Assembly: GCA_036563245.1 (NCBI GenBank)
Contig: DATCMU010000050.1
Coordinates: 124,001 to 188,000 of the forward strand
Length of the DNA stretch: 64,000 nucleotides
From: DATCMU01 sp036563245
GTDB taxonomy: Bacteria > Pseudomonadota > Alphaproteobacteria > Rhizobiales > Devosiaceae
Direction of reading: 5' to 3'
Below the pieces are notes generated by a model. That model searched no databases. It saw only the letters and a list, made by a program, of their open reading frames with translations, and was not told where the DNA came from. Position 1 is the stretch's first letter. Every line of letters starts with the position of its first letter. A program made the position numbers and the translations under genes. Below, piece by piece: positions 43,520 through 51,896 of this stretch.

Positions 43520-45088
43520 TCAGCCGGCCAGGGCCCCTTGCGCCGCGGCGCCCTTCTCGACCAGCAGGCGATTATAGGCATTCAGATAGGCGCGGGCAGA
43601 AGCCACCAGCGTATCCGGCTCCGCCGCCTGGCCGGAAACGATCCGGCCATTCATCTCGAGCCGGACATGCGCATTGGCCTGAGCGTCGGTGCCGCCTGTC
43701 ACTGCGTCCACGCCGTAAAGCACCAGATGCGGATCGGCGCCAACCGCCGCCTTGATCGCATTGAAGATCGCATCGACCGAGCCGGTTCCGTCCACCGCGA
43801 CATCCACCCTCTTGCCGTCCACCGACAGGGCCAGTTCGCAATGGTGCTCGCCTCCGGTGCGCGAAACGACGTTCATCGACACCAGCCTGATGCGATCCGA
43901 ACTTGACCCGACCTCGTCATCGACCAGCGCGACCAGATCGGCATCGTAGACATGCTTTTTCTTGTCGGCGAGATCCTTGAAACGCTGAAAGGCCTCCTGG
44001 AAAGCGTTTTCGCCCAGTTCGTAGCCCAGTTCCTTGAGTTTCTCGCGGAACGCGTGGCGCCCCGAGTGCTTGCCCATGACCAGCGACGTCGATTTGATGC
44101 CGACGCTTTCCGGGGTCATGATCTCGTAGGTTTGCGCGTTCTTCAGCATGCCGTCCTGGTGAATGCCGCTTTCATGCGCAAACGCGTTCCGGCCGACAAT
44201 CGCCTTGTTGTACTGCACCGGGAAGTTGGCCGCCGCCGATACGATCTTGGACGCCCTGGCCAACTGGGTCGTCTCGACATTCGTATAGTAGGGCATCGCG
44301 TCGGGCCGGGTACGAATCGCCATCACGATTTCCTCAAGCGCCGCATTGCCCGCCCGTTCGCCTATGCCGTTGATCGTGCACTCGATCTGCCGCGCCCCGG
44401 CGCGTACCCCTGCGAGAGAATTGGCCACCGCCATCCCCAGGTCATTGTGGCAATGGGTCGAGAAGATGGCCTTGTCCGCATTCGGCACGCGGTTGAAGAG
44501 CATCGAGATCAGTTCGAAATATTCATCCGGAACCGTGTAGCCGACCGTGTCGGGAATGTTGATCGTCGTGGCGCCAGCGGTGATTGCCGCCTCCACACAC
44601 CGGCACAGGAAGTCGTGTTCGGTGCGCGTGCCGTCTTCGGGGGACCACTCGACATCGTCGGTGTACTGGCGCGCCCGCGAGACCGAGGCAATCACCTTCT
44701 CGAACACCGCCTCCGGCTCCATCTGCAGCTTGTATTTCATATGCAGTGGCGAGGTGGAAATGAACGTGTGGATACGGCCGCGCGGCGCATGACGGATCGC
44801 GTCTGCTGCCCGGTCGATGTCCTTGTCGCTGGCACGCGCCAGCCCGCAGATCACCGCATTCTTTGCCCGCTTGGCGATCTCGGTTACGGCCTCGAAATCG
44901 CCGTTCGAGGCAATCGGGAATCCGGCTTCGATGATGTCCACGCCCATGTCGTCGAGGGCTTCGGCCACCTGCAGCTTTTCTTCCAGCGTCATCGATGCGC
45001 CGGGGGACTGCTCGCCATCGCGCAACGTGGTGTCGAAAATGAAGACCCGTTCCTTGTTCGTCTGGGTCTGGTCTGCGTCGCTACTCAT
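43520..45088 (-). CDS. leuA: 2-isopropylmalate synthase
   Basis: 522 residues, the full-length bacterial type. The catalytic barrel starts FIFDTTLRDGEQSPGASM and includes STHCHNDLGMAVANSLAGVRAG (given in part) with the metal-binding His-x-His. The linker NAFAHESGIHQDGMLK and a C-terminal LeuA dimer (leucine-sensing) domain from about 390 onward are present. It condenses 2-oxoisovalerate with acetyl-CoA, the first step of leucine synthesis. The ATG at 45088 (MSSDADQ), after AAGAGA, is preferred over 45118. A C/G-rich hairpin precedes the start, but I see no leucine-rich leader peptide. Confidence 0.93.
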   Translation of the reverse strand: MSSDADQTQTNKERVFIFDTTLRDGEQSPGASMTLEEKLQVAEALDDMGVDIIEAGFPIASNGDFEAVTEIAKRAKNAVICGLARASDKDIDRAADAIRHAPRGRIHTFISTSPLHMKYKLQMEPEAVFEKVIASVSRARQYTDDVEWSPEDGTRTEHDFLCRCVEAAITAGATTINIPDTVGYTVPDEYFELISMLFNRVPNADKAIFSTHCHNDLGMAVANSLAGVRAGARQIECTINGIGERAGNAALEEIVMAIRTRPDAMPYYTNVETTQLARASKIVSAAANFPVQYNKAIVGRNAFAHESGIHQDGMLKNAQTYEIMTPESVGIKSTSLVMGKHSGRHAFREKLKELGYELGENAFQEAFQRFKDLADKKKHVYDADLVALVDDEVGSSSDRIRLVSMNVVSRTGGEHHCELALSVDGKRVDVAVDGTGSVDAIFNAIKAAVGADPHLVLYGVDAVTGGTDAQANAHVRLEMNGRIVSGQAAEPDTLVASARAYLNAYNRLLVEKGAAAQGALAG

Positions 45089-45190
45089 TCTCTTGGTCCT
45101 GATCAAACGGCCGCTCACGGCCGGACAATTGCTGTTCGGCTGAAATGGTCATCCCCTGAACACCCGCTCGCAGAACCGAGCCGCCGGCAC

Positions 45191-45322
45191 TCAGGGGCGG
45201 ATAAGGAGGAGAAGAAGAAGTGGAAGCAGGAGCATTGCGGCCGCGATCAGCCGGGCCCTCGCCACGTCCTGTTCGGCACGGGCGGCAACAGCGGCTTTCG
45301 ATCTGGCGGTCCGGTCAGGCAT
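45191..45322 (-). CDS. Possible 43-residue tail-anchored small membrane protein
   Basis: The frame encodes a charged N-terminus (MPDRTARSKAAVAARAEQ) and a C-terminal hydrophobic helix AAAMLLLPLLLLLLIRP. AGGG lies eight bases before the ATG. No family is recognised and coding potential is unproven. It lies between leuA and the four-helix membrane protein on the same strand. Confidence 0.35.
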   Translation of the reverse strand: MPDRTARSKAAVAARAEQDVARARLIAAAMLLLPLLLLLLIRP

Positions 45323-45429
45323 GCACAACCCTGCGCGCTCTGCACATTCACTGAACAGATAATGCGCACGATCGACCGAATCTGCAACCCCCTTGCGGTG
45401 GAATTGCGCCCGGACGCGATGCGCGACGC

Positions 45430-45870
45430 TCAATTGAAGGCCATGACCGCGCAAAATATGATGGCCGGCCCACAAATCGCGTTGACCATTCCGGCGCGCC
45501 TGGCAAGCGCGGCGGACGCCATGTCGCCCGCCTTGATGCCGCGATAGGCGCGCGATCCCATGCCGATCGATGCGCTGAGCACCACCACCAGTGCGATCTT
45601 GACCCAGAACCACGCACTAAGCGTCCCCAGATCGGACCAGCGCATGGCCACGAGAACAATGCCGGTCACCCACAGCAAACCAAGGCCTACATGGCCGTTG
45701 CGCGCCAGGATATCGCCCAGCCTGAAAAGGGTCGATCGCTGGTCGGCATTCGATTGCCCCATCAGCGGCCCGATATTCGACATGGCAATGCCCGACCCCA
45801 TTCCAAGGACGAGACTGAACAGATGCACGAAAAGGATCACGTTGAATATGACTGCGAAAACCATCGCCAC
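45430..45870 (-). CDS. Four-helix integral membrane protein of unknown function
   Basis: 146 residues with four predicted membrane helices (about 5-30, 52-72, 84-104, 122-144). Polar residues inside helix 1 (FVHLFSLVLGMGSG) recall small CopD/DUF2214-like membrane proteins that may bind heme or metal. I cannot assign a function. It lies 57 bases downstream of the PhzF gene on the same strand and may be its operon partner. Confidence 0.6.
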   Translation of the reverse strand: MAMVFAVIFNVILFVHLFSLVLGMGSGIAMSNIGPLMGQSNADQRSTLFRLGDILARNGHVGLGLLWVTGIVLVAMRWSDLGTLSAWFWVKIALVVVLSASIGMGSRAYRGIKAGDMASAALARRAGMVNAICGPAIIFCAVMAFN

Positions 45871-45927
45871 CCCCGATATGGCGCCCAGCCCTCGGTTCGG
45901 ACCGGCGCGAGACTTTTCTGTAGAGCC

Positions 45928-46821
45928 CTAATCCCTCAGATCCAGGGTGCCCTCGGCCACGACCACAGCCTCGCCGCCAATGCCTGCGTGGAACAGGACC
46001 CCGTCCCTCTTGCGAAACTGCAGGGCGATCAGGCTCGGGCGACGCATCTCCTTGCCCTGCCGGATCGTAACGTCGAACTGCCCTTCCGCCTCTTCGGCAG
46101 TTGCCGAAAGAAGCCCGATCAGGGCCGCGGCCGCAGACCCCGTTGCAGGATCCTCGCCGGCTGCAAGGCTCGGAGAGAACATGCGCGCCGCATAGTCGCA
46201 ATAGCTCTCCTCTGGTGTCTGCGTGAACGCATAGACCGCGCTGTCGCCAATCGGGAAAGTTTCCCTCCAGCCGCGCCTTTCCAGCCTGATTTCACGCAGC
46301 ACCCCGGCATCGCGCACCGGCACCAGGTAGTATGGGTTCCCCGCACTATAGAGCGCGGGCTCCATTCGCCCCAGCCCGATATCGGAGGGTGAAAGCCCAA
46401 GAGCCTGCGCGATCCTGTCGCCATCCGGTTCCCAGGCTTCGGATTCGGGAAGCCGAGGCAAGGCAAAGCGCGCCGAGCCGCGCCGTGGCCCGTCGGCTGC
46501 AGTCACCGCTGTGATCAAACCGACATGTTCCTCGAAACGAACTCCCGACAGCCGTTCCTTGATCGCCAGAAGCACCCCTGCCCCGACTGTTCCATGACCG
46601 GAAAACGGCAATTCGGACTTTGGCGTGAAGATCTTCAGCGTTGCGCTGTGCCGGTTGCTGGACGGCTTGCACACAAAGACCGTTTCCGACAGCCCGAACT
46701 CTCCGGCAATCGCCTGCATGCGCTCGTGCCCAAGTTCGTCGGCCTTCAGTACCACCGCCAGAGGATTGCCCGACAGCGCCTGGCGGGTGAACACGTCCAT
46801 GATGTAGTAGTTCAGCTTCAC
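45928..46821 (-). CDS. PhzF-family epimerase/isomerase-like protein
   Basis: 297 residues with the two-lobed PhzF fold. The start KLNYYIMDVFTRQALSGNPLAVVLKADEL (given in part) contains the family 'DVFT...GNPLAV' block. GLSETVFV carries the catalytic glutamate region and KSELPFSGHGTVGAG the 'F-x-G-H-x-T-x-G' motif. EDPATGSAAAALIG lies in the second lobe. Most members are isomerases of unknown substrate, and nothing around it points to phenazines. Confidence 0.88.
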   Translation of the reverse strand: MKLNYYIMDVFTRQALSGNPLAVVLKADELGHERMQAIAGEFGLSETVFVCKPSSNRHSATLKIFTPKSELPFSGHGTVGAGVLLAIKERLSGVRFEEHVGLITAVTAADGPRRGSARFALPRLPESEAWEPDGDRIAQALGLSPSDIGLGRMEPALYSAGNPYYLVPVRDAGVLREIRLERRGWRETFPIGDSAVYAFTQTPEESYCDYAARMFSPSLAAGEDPATGSAAAALIGLLSATAEEAEGQFDVTIRQGKEMRRPSLIALQFRKRDGVLFHAGIGGEAVVVAEGTLDLRD

Positions 46822-46889
46822 GCCCTACCCCCCATCTGCGTGGTAACGAGTCGACCGAATCGGTCCCGCGTGTCAATTGCCACCCGGCC

Positions 46890-47396
46890 TCAGCCCTCAC
46901 TCTCTCCTTCGCCCTCGGCCACCCCCATTACTCGGGCCCAGGCATCGAACAGCGGCTGGCGTGATGTCGGCTGGCCCTCGAAATTGACGTCACCCCTGTC
47001 GATGCCTGCCCATGGAACCGCGCTGGCAGTCCAGATGTTTCCCACCGGCACGGCCCAGCTTGCGTCATCCAGCGTGCCGGGCTTGAGCACGATTGCATTG
47101 CCCGATGCAGGCCTGTTCCAGACGAGCGTGCCGCAGGTGCCGCACCGCATCATCTTCAGGCGATTGCCGCTCTGGGCAGTCTTTTCAAAGACCACTGGTT
47201 CGCCCGAAATCAGTTCGATCGCCTCGGCGGGCACGATGGCCGACATCGAGAAGCCCGCGCCCGAGGAGCGCTGACAGTCCTTGCAGTGGCAGCGATAGAC
47301 CGTCAGGGGCATCGCCTTGAGCCGGTATCGAACCGAGCCGCAGATACAGCCGCCTTCGACTGGAAAATGCGGAAGCGCCGTGTGATGTCCGATCAT
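46890..47396 (-). CDS. GFA-family zinc-binding protein
   Basis: 168 residues from the ATG at 47396, preceded by GGGAGA. The zinc ligands are CICGSVRY, CHCKDCQRSSGAGFSM and FCGTCGTLVW-like MRCGTCGTLVWN. This is the glutathione-dependent formaldehyde-activating (Gfa/CENP-V) fold. The N-terminal extension is short and the enzymatic role of most members is untested. It is divergent from the ArsR-type regulator gene. Confidence 0.88.
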   Translation of the reverse strand: MIGHHTALPHFPVEGGCICGSVRYRLKAMPLTVYRCHCKDCQRSSGAGFSMSAIVPAEAIELISGEPVVFEKTAQSGNRLKMMRCGTCGTLVWNRPASGNAIVLKPGTLDDASWAVPVGNIWTASAVPWAGIDRGDVNFEGQPTSRQPLFDAWARVMGVAEGEGESEG

Positions 47397-47542
47397 GTCA
47401 TTCTCCCTTGCACTTGCTCGTTCAATTTGCCGCAACACGGCGCCGGTCGTCTCGTCAAAAGATCCGCCGAAACCGGCACCTGCAATGCTTAGGCAGTTAC
47501 CGAACTATTGACTTTCACGGTACCCGGTATTTAGTTAGGTAC

Positions 47543-47899
47543 ATGCTTAACAATCCCGACCCACTCGACCAGCTTTTTCATGCCCTCGCAGACGCCAATC
47601 GCCGGGCGATCATCGACCGTCTCGCCCGCGAGGAGGTCTCTGTTTCCGCCTTGCGCGGGCCGCTGGGCATTTCAATGCCGGCGACACTGCAGCATATCGG
47701 CGTTCTCGAGGCAGCCGGCCTGGTGACGACACGCAAGAAAGGCCGGGTTCGCACGTGCACACTCGACCGCACCGCTCTGTCGCGCGCCGAGAAGTGGATC
47801 AACGAGCGACGCGAATTCTGGAGTGACCGGCTCGACGCGCTGGGCCATCACCTTGAGGGCAGTATGAACGATTTCAATGAGCGAGGGGATAAAACATGA
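47543..47899 (+). CDS. ArsR-family transcriptional regulator
   Basis: 118 residues from the ATG at 47543. The winged helix DQLFHALADANRRAIIDRLAREEVSVSALRGPLGISMPATLQHIGVLEAAGLV (given in part) is typical of ArsR regulators that accompany SRPBCC proteins. There are no cysteine metal ligands in the recognition helix. The stop overlaps the next start (ATGA). It probably represses its own operon; AGTT-ACCG-AACT at about 47493 is a possible operator half-site pair. Confidence 0.87.
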   Translation: MLNNPDPLDQLFHALADANRRAIIDRLAREEVSVSALRGPLGISMPATLQHIGVLEAAGLVTTRKKGRVRTCTLDRTALSRAEKWINERREFWSDRLDALGHHLEGSMNDFNERGDKT

Positions 47900-48348
47900 C
47901 CGACAATCGCAATGTGGTTCACGCGACATTCGTCCTGGAGCGAACCTACCCCGTGTCACGGGCGCGCGTATTCGACGCCTTCTCCGACGCCGACCGGAAA
48001 CGCGACTGGTTCACCGGTCTTTCTGGCGCCGATCACAGCCTCGACTTCCGCGTCGGTGGCCGCGAAACCAGCCACGGCAAGATGCCCAATGGCGGCGACA
48101 TGCACTATGACGCCGTCTATTTCGACATCGTGCCGGGCCAGCGCATCGTCTACGCCTACGAGATGCGCTTCGGCGACCAGCGCATCTCGGCCACCTTGAC
48201 CACGGTGGAACTGGACGAAACCGATGGCGGAACGCGCCTGAAGTTCACTGAGCAGGGCGCCTATCTGGACGGTTTCGACGGCCCCGCCTACTGGGAACGC
48301 GGGACCACTTCCCTGCTCGAGCGATTGGGCCAGTCCTTCGAAGAATAG
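47896..48348 (+). CDS. SRPBCC-domain protein (AHSA1-like)
   Basis: 150 residues. The fold is recognisable from FVLERTYPVSRARVFDAFSDADRKRDWF at the start and LDGFDGPAYWERGTTSLLERLGQSF at the end, which forms the long C-terminal helix. Such START-like proteins bind hydrophobic ligands, and their partner ArsR regulator is encoded directly upstream with a 4-base overlap. Ligand unknown. Confidence 0.87.
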   Translation: MTDNRNVVHATFVLERTYPVSRARVFDAFSDADRKRDWFTGLSGADHSLDFRVGGRETSHGKMPNGGDMHYDAVYFDIVPGQRIVYAYEMRFGDQRISATLTTVELDETDGGTRLKFTEQGAYLDGFDGPAYWERGTTSLLERLGQSFEE

Positions 48349-48360
48349 CCTGAACAAGAA

Positions 48361-48380
48361 GGGCGGGGATTTCCCCGCCC
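48361..48380 (+). terminator. Probable terminator hairpin after the ArsR-SRPBCC operon
   Basis: GGGCGGGG-ATTT-CCCCGCCC begins 12 bases past the stop. The T run is poor (TCCTCGTT), so termination may need Rho. Confidence 0.55.
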
Positions 48381-48422
48381 TCCTCGTTCGTCAAGGCCCG
48401 GCAATCGACCCAATCGAGAGGA

Positions 48423-48495
48423 CCATCGATCGCCGGCACGTCAGGGCAGGTCAGTTCCGCGACCTGTCGACGAGCGCACCGGCCTTGATCCACCG
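48423..48495 (-). repeat. Duplicated 3' end of ilvC (gene remnant)
   Basis: About 73 bases closely match 48557-48631, the last codons and downstream flank of ilvC. Read on the minus strand it encodes WIKAGALVDRSRN followed by a stop, against WIKAGALVDKSRN in ilvC. The two copies are about 134 bases apart. Confidence 0.75.
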
Positions 48496-48584
48496 GGAGG
48501 TTGCCAGTGGAAGTGGGCACCACTTCCACGTTTCGGCAACCGACCCCGCCCAAAGGCCATGGATCGCCGGCCCGCCGAAGCGGG

Positions 48585-49604
48585 CTAGTTCCGCGACTTG
48601 TCGACGAGCGCACCGGCCTTGATCCACGGCATCATGCCGCGAAGCTTCTCGCCGACCTCTTCGATCTGGTGGCTGTCATTGTTGCGCCGCGTGGCCTTGA
48701 AGCGCGCAGCGCCCGAGCGGTATTCCTGCATCCATTCGGAGGTGAACCGGCCCGACTGGATATCCTTGAGCACCCGCTTCATTTCCGCCTTGGTCTCGTC
48801 GGTGATGATGCGCGGTCCCGAGACATATTCGCCCCATTCGGCGGTGTTCGAGATCGAATAGTTCATGTTGGCGATGCCGCCCTGGTAGATCAGGTCGACG
48901 ATCAGCTTGACCTCGTGCAGGCACTCGAAATAGGCCATTTCGGGCGCATAGCCGGCCTCGACCAGCGTCTCGAACCCGGCGCGGATCAGTTCGACCAGAC
49001 CGCCGCACAACACCACCTGCTCGCCGAACAGGTCTGTCTCGCACTCTTCCTTGAAATCGGTCTCGATGATGCCCGAGCGCCCGCCACCGACACCGGAGGC
49101 ATAGGCCAGCGCCAGCTCCTTCGCATTGCCCGACGCATCGTGCTGCACCGCGATCAGGCACGGCACACCGCCGCCTTTTTCGAATTCGCCGCGCACGGTG
49201 TGGCCTGGCCCCTTGGGCGCGATCATGATCACGTCGACGGTCGCCTTGGGCTCGATCAGGCCGAAATGCACGTTCAGGCCATGCGCGAAGGCGATGGCCG
49301 CCCCGTCGCGGATGTTCGGAGCGATTTCATCGCGGTAGATGTCTGCCTGCAGCTCGTCCGGGGTCGCCATCATCATCAGGTCGGCCCATTTGGCGATCTC
49401 GGCGACACTCATCACCTTGAGCCCGTCCGCCTCGACCTTCTTGGCGGTCGACGAACCGGGGCGAAGTCCGATGGCGATGTCGGTCACCCCGGAATCCTTG
49501 AGGTTGAGCGCATGCGCACGGCCCTGCGAGCCGTATCCGATGATCGCCACCTTCTTGTTCTTGATCAGATTGAGATCGGCATCCCGATCGTAATAGACGC
49601 GCAT
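48585..49604 (-). CDS. ilvC: Ketol-acid reductoisomerase (NADP+), class I
   Basis: 339 residues, the short class I form. MRVYYDRDADLNLIKNKKVAIIGYGSQGRAHALNLKDSG (given in part) holds the Rossmann GxGSQG. RPGSSTAKKAE-like 'LRPGSSTAKKVEADG' fits NADPH preference. The knotted domain carries AFAHGLNVHFG, PKGPGHTVR, ETDFKEECETDLFGEQ and the Mg-binding acids. It makes the dihydroxyacid precursors of valine and isoleucine. The gene is monocistronic; a partial duplicate of its 3' end lies downstream. Confidence 0.96.
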   Translation of the reverse strand: MRVYYDRDADLNLIKNKKVAIIGYGSQGRAHALNLKDSGVTDIAIGLRPGSSTAKKVEADGLKVMSVAEIAKWADLMMMATPDELQADIYRDEIAPNIRDGAAIAFAHGLNVHFGLIEPKATVDVIMIAPKGPGHTVRGEFEKGGGVPCLIAVQHDASGNAKELALAYASGVGGGRSGIIETDFKEECETDLFGEQVVLCGGLVELIRAGFETLVEAGYAPEMAYFECLHEVKLIVDLIYQGGIANMNYSISNTAEWGEYVSGPRIITDETKAEMKRVLKDIQSGRFTSEWMQEYRSGAARFKATRRNNDSHQIEEVGEKLRGMMPWIKAGALVDKSRN

Positions 49605-49698
49605 GAGGCACTCCCCTTTTCTTCGCGTTTCATCTCACCTGGCAGCCCGTGCCGCCCGATTGTTTCTTCCCCACCCCTTTTCGGGGAGGAGAATCCGA

Positions 49699-50325
49699 TC
49701 ACGCCCCGTAAAGGGCGAGAAACTGATCCGCCGCCGTCGCGGCTTCCCTGTCGATTTCGGCGCCGCCGACCTTCAGCCTGTCGCCCAGCAACAGCCGGAT
49801 CTGCACGTCGCGCACCACCAGCCCGAAATAGGTGCGGAACGCCTGCTCGGCATCCTCGAAACGCAACAGCCCCGCCTCACGCCCGGCTTCCAGCACCGGC
49901 TTCAGCCGCCGCCCCATGGCAATGCGGCCGTTCTCCAGCACCACACGCCCGAGGTCGCGCTTGTCAGCCCCGGCATGGGCCACCGCCAGCCGGTTGAGCG
50001 CCACCGAGATGTCGCCGGTCAACACGGTCAGAAGATCGCGCCCGAAGGCATGAAGGCTCTGGCTAAGGCTCTCCCGGTTGAGCTTTTGCCGGTCGACAAT
50101 CGGCGCGCGCACCTTGGCCGCCTGCCATTGCACAGTCGCGGTGAGCAGCCCGTCACGGTCGCCGAACCACTTGTAGAGCGTTTCCTTGGAGCAACTGGCT
50201 CGCCGCGCCACCTCGGTCATGGTCAGCCTGTCACCCGCGTCGACCAGCACGTCGAGCGCCGCCGTCAGCACCGCCTTCTGGCGCTCCGTCAGGTCCCGAT
50301 CGCCGATGTCGAGGGTTGTGGCCAA
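49699..50325 (-). CDS. TetR/AcrR-family transcriptional regulator
   Basis: 208 residues from the TTG at 50325, chosen because GGAGGAG sits seven bases upstream; the frame continues 36 codons further. The HTH is RLTMTEVARRASCSKETLYKWFGDRDGLLTATV (given in part), about residues 28-60. The C-terminal ligand domain matches TetR_C-type AefR-like regulators. A near-perfect 20-bp palindrome lies about 80 bases upstream and suggests autoregulation. No efflux or enzyme gene is adjacent, so the target regulon is unknown. Confidence 0.85.
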   Translation of the reverse strand: MATTLDIGDRDLTERQKAVLTAALDVLVDAGDRLTMTEVARRASCSKETLYKWFGDRDGLLTATVQWQAAKVRAPIVDRQKLNRESLSQSLHAFGRDLLTVLTGDISVALNRLAVAHAGADKRDLGRVVLENGRIAMGRRLKPVLEAGREAGLLRFEDAEQAFRTYFGLVVRDVQIRLLLGDRLKVGGAEIDREAATAADQFLALYGA

Positions 50326-50406
50326 ACGCGCGCTCCTCCTGCATCGAATTGCTGCGCGCGGCCGGGGCCCTCGCCCCGCTCCAGTCCGCAGCCATCGATG
50401 AATTTC

Positions 50407-50426
50407 ACCGTACCGTACGTTACGGT
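50407..50426. promoter_or_regulatory. Candidate TetR operator
   Basis: ACCGTA-CCGTACGT-TACGGT: 18 of 20 bases are self-complementary. It is located in the regulator's upstream region. Confidence 0.5.
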
Positions 50427-50754
50427 TCGGCAATTGGCAAGTCGGATTTGTTTGTGGCCTGCCAGAAAGATCAGGCGGCGTGGGGCGAGACCTGCCTCAT
50501 CCGTTTGTTTTTTGGTGCGAGACACATCTCGCAAAGGTTGCACTGAGCGCGTTTCCGAACGGCGAACCGGCTGCCACTTCGCCTGGAAACGCTTGTGCGG
50601 CAGGGATTTGTCACCCGGGCGACAACAGGTTGCCCCGTCGCCGCCTGCATAGGTGCGGTTCGGCAGGCGGGGATAAGTTGGGGGAAAGCGGACGGGGCGC
50701 CCGCTTGTGACGGGAGGCATGCGGTCTGCTGTTCACTCGAACGCGCCAAATATT

Positions 50755-50842
50755 CTTCGTCGTTCCCGCGAAAGCGGGAACCCAATGGCCTTCATGCCGC
50801 ATGAAGAGGCGAGTGGATTCCCGCTTTTGCGGGAATGACGGA
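50755..50842. repeat. Composite REP element (three hairpins)
   Basis: GTTCCCGC-GAAA-GCGGGAAC (50762-50781), CTTCATG/CATGAAG (50790-50806) and ATTCCCGC-TTTT-GCGGGAAT (50817-50836). The rest of the 600-base gene-free stretch 50326-50925 shows only the TetR palindrome. A single unit of the same type is at 53502-53521. Confidence 0.75.
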
Positions 50843-50925
50843 GTGGGGTGGCTTGTCTCCTCAGGAGTCTATGTCCCCCTTGCGTCGTCCACGGAACTTG
50901 ATCCCGCGTGTGCCGCCTGAAAACC

Positions 50926-51714
50926 TTACTCGACGAGTTGCACGACCACGCGCCGGTTGAGGGTTTCGGATCGCCCGAACTGGTCTGTCGGCCCGAAACC
51001 GACAACTTCCTGCGACTTGAACGTCGCGCCGCGCTCAACCAGCAGCGCAAGGACCGCGGCGGCGCGCTGCTGTGAAAGCGTCTTGTTCCACTCGGCTGGG
51101 CCGCTCTTGCTTGAATAGCCCGTCACGACCACCCCGCACTCGCCCTTGGCCTGATCGAGAAGCGCTGTGAGGTCCGGCAGGTCCGCAATGGTCGGCGCGG
51201 CCCCATTCAGCTCGAAGGACGTGACGGTCACGCTCGCATCGCATTGCGGCTTGGCCGCCACCGCCGGCTGGCCAGCCATCCAGATGCCGCCCGGGGGTGC
51301 GGCAACTGCAATTTCCTGCCCGCTGAATATTTGTCCCGATGTTCCCAGGCGTCCATCGGGCTCAAGCACGAGGAAGCTCTCCGAACCCAGTTCGACGCCG
51401 TTCACTTGGCCCTTGAGGATGAACAGGTTCCGGTCGCCCACCCCTTCCTCGTATTTGTCATTGGTGAAGCGGATGACAAGGGGCGCCCGTGACTGAAGCA
51501 CATCGTCACTCACGTTGAAGTCGAACCGCGTGCCGGCAGGGTCCGTCGGGATGGGATCGACGGTTCCCTCGCCGATGGCCTGATCGCCGAGCAGCAACTC
51601 AAAGCTCGGGCCGCCGTCGAAGGCCGTCCCGGACAGCCACAGGCTGATTTCACCGGCCGCTGCCGGGCTCGCGGCAAGCGAAAGGGACACAAGTGCAATT
51701 GCGAGCCGTGACAT
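50926..51714 (-). CDS. OmpA-family protein with N-terminal CBM60-like carbohydrate-binding domain
   Basis: 262 residues from the ATG at 51714 (GGAG upstream). A signal peptide ends near ASPAAAG. Residues about 24-115 (ISLWLSGTAFDGGPSFELLLGD, given in part, then PLVIRFTNDKYEEGVGDRNLFILKGQVNG) resemble the calcium-dependent CBM36/60 xylan-binding modules, including the F-T-N-D and G-D-R-N-L blocks. The C-terminal OmpA domain (about 160-262) has VVTGYSSKSGPAEWNKTLSQQRAAAV and GFGPTDQFGRSETLNRRV for peptidoglycan binding. The longer frame upstream is antisense overlap with tnaA. Confidence 0.75.
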   Translation of the reverse strand: MSRLAIALVSLSLAASPAAAGEISLWLSGTAFDGGPSFELLLGDQAIGEGTVDPIPTDPAGTRFDFNVSDDVLQSRAPLVIRFTNDKYEEGVGDRNLFILKGQVNGVELGSESFLVLEPDGRLGTSGQIFSGQEIAVAAPPGGIWMAGQPAVAAKPQCDASVTVTSFELNGAAPTIADLPDLTALLDQAKGECGVVVTGYSSKSGPAEWNKTLSQQRAAAVLALLVERGATFKSQEVVGFGPTDQFGRSETLNRRVVVQLVE

Positions 51715-51896
51715 GTGGATCTCCATCTTGCGCGGCATTGACGGGCCGAATGCCCAAAGACTACGCCGCGCAACCCCTTTTGTCAGCGGCCACGCAGCGC
51801 GGTTCGGGAACATGGTTACACGTGCGCCCGAACCGGATTGCTGGTCCGCATGAAGAACCGCGACCGGCCGCGCCTCGCGGCCTCCCGCGGCGCCTC

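Noticed and set aside
45119..45190. Leucine attenuator before leuA
   Set aside because: A GC hairpin is present but no leader peptide with leucine codons could be found.
43952..45547. 531-codon plus-strand frame
   Set aside because: Antisense to leuA, whose motifs are intact.
50755..50842. CRISPR-like repeats
   Set aside because: Units are palindromic, few, unequal in spacing and lack spacers or cas genes; they are REP elements.
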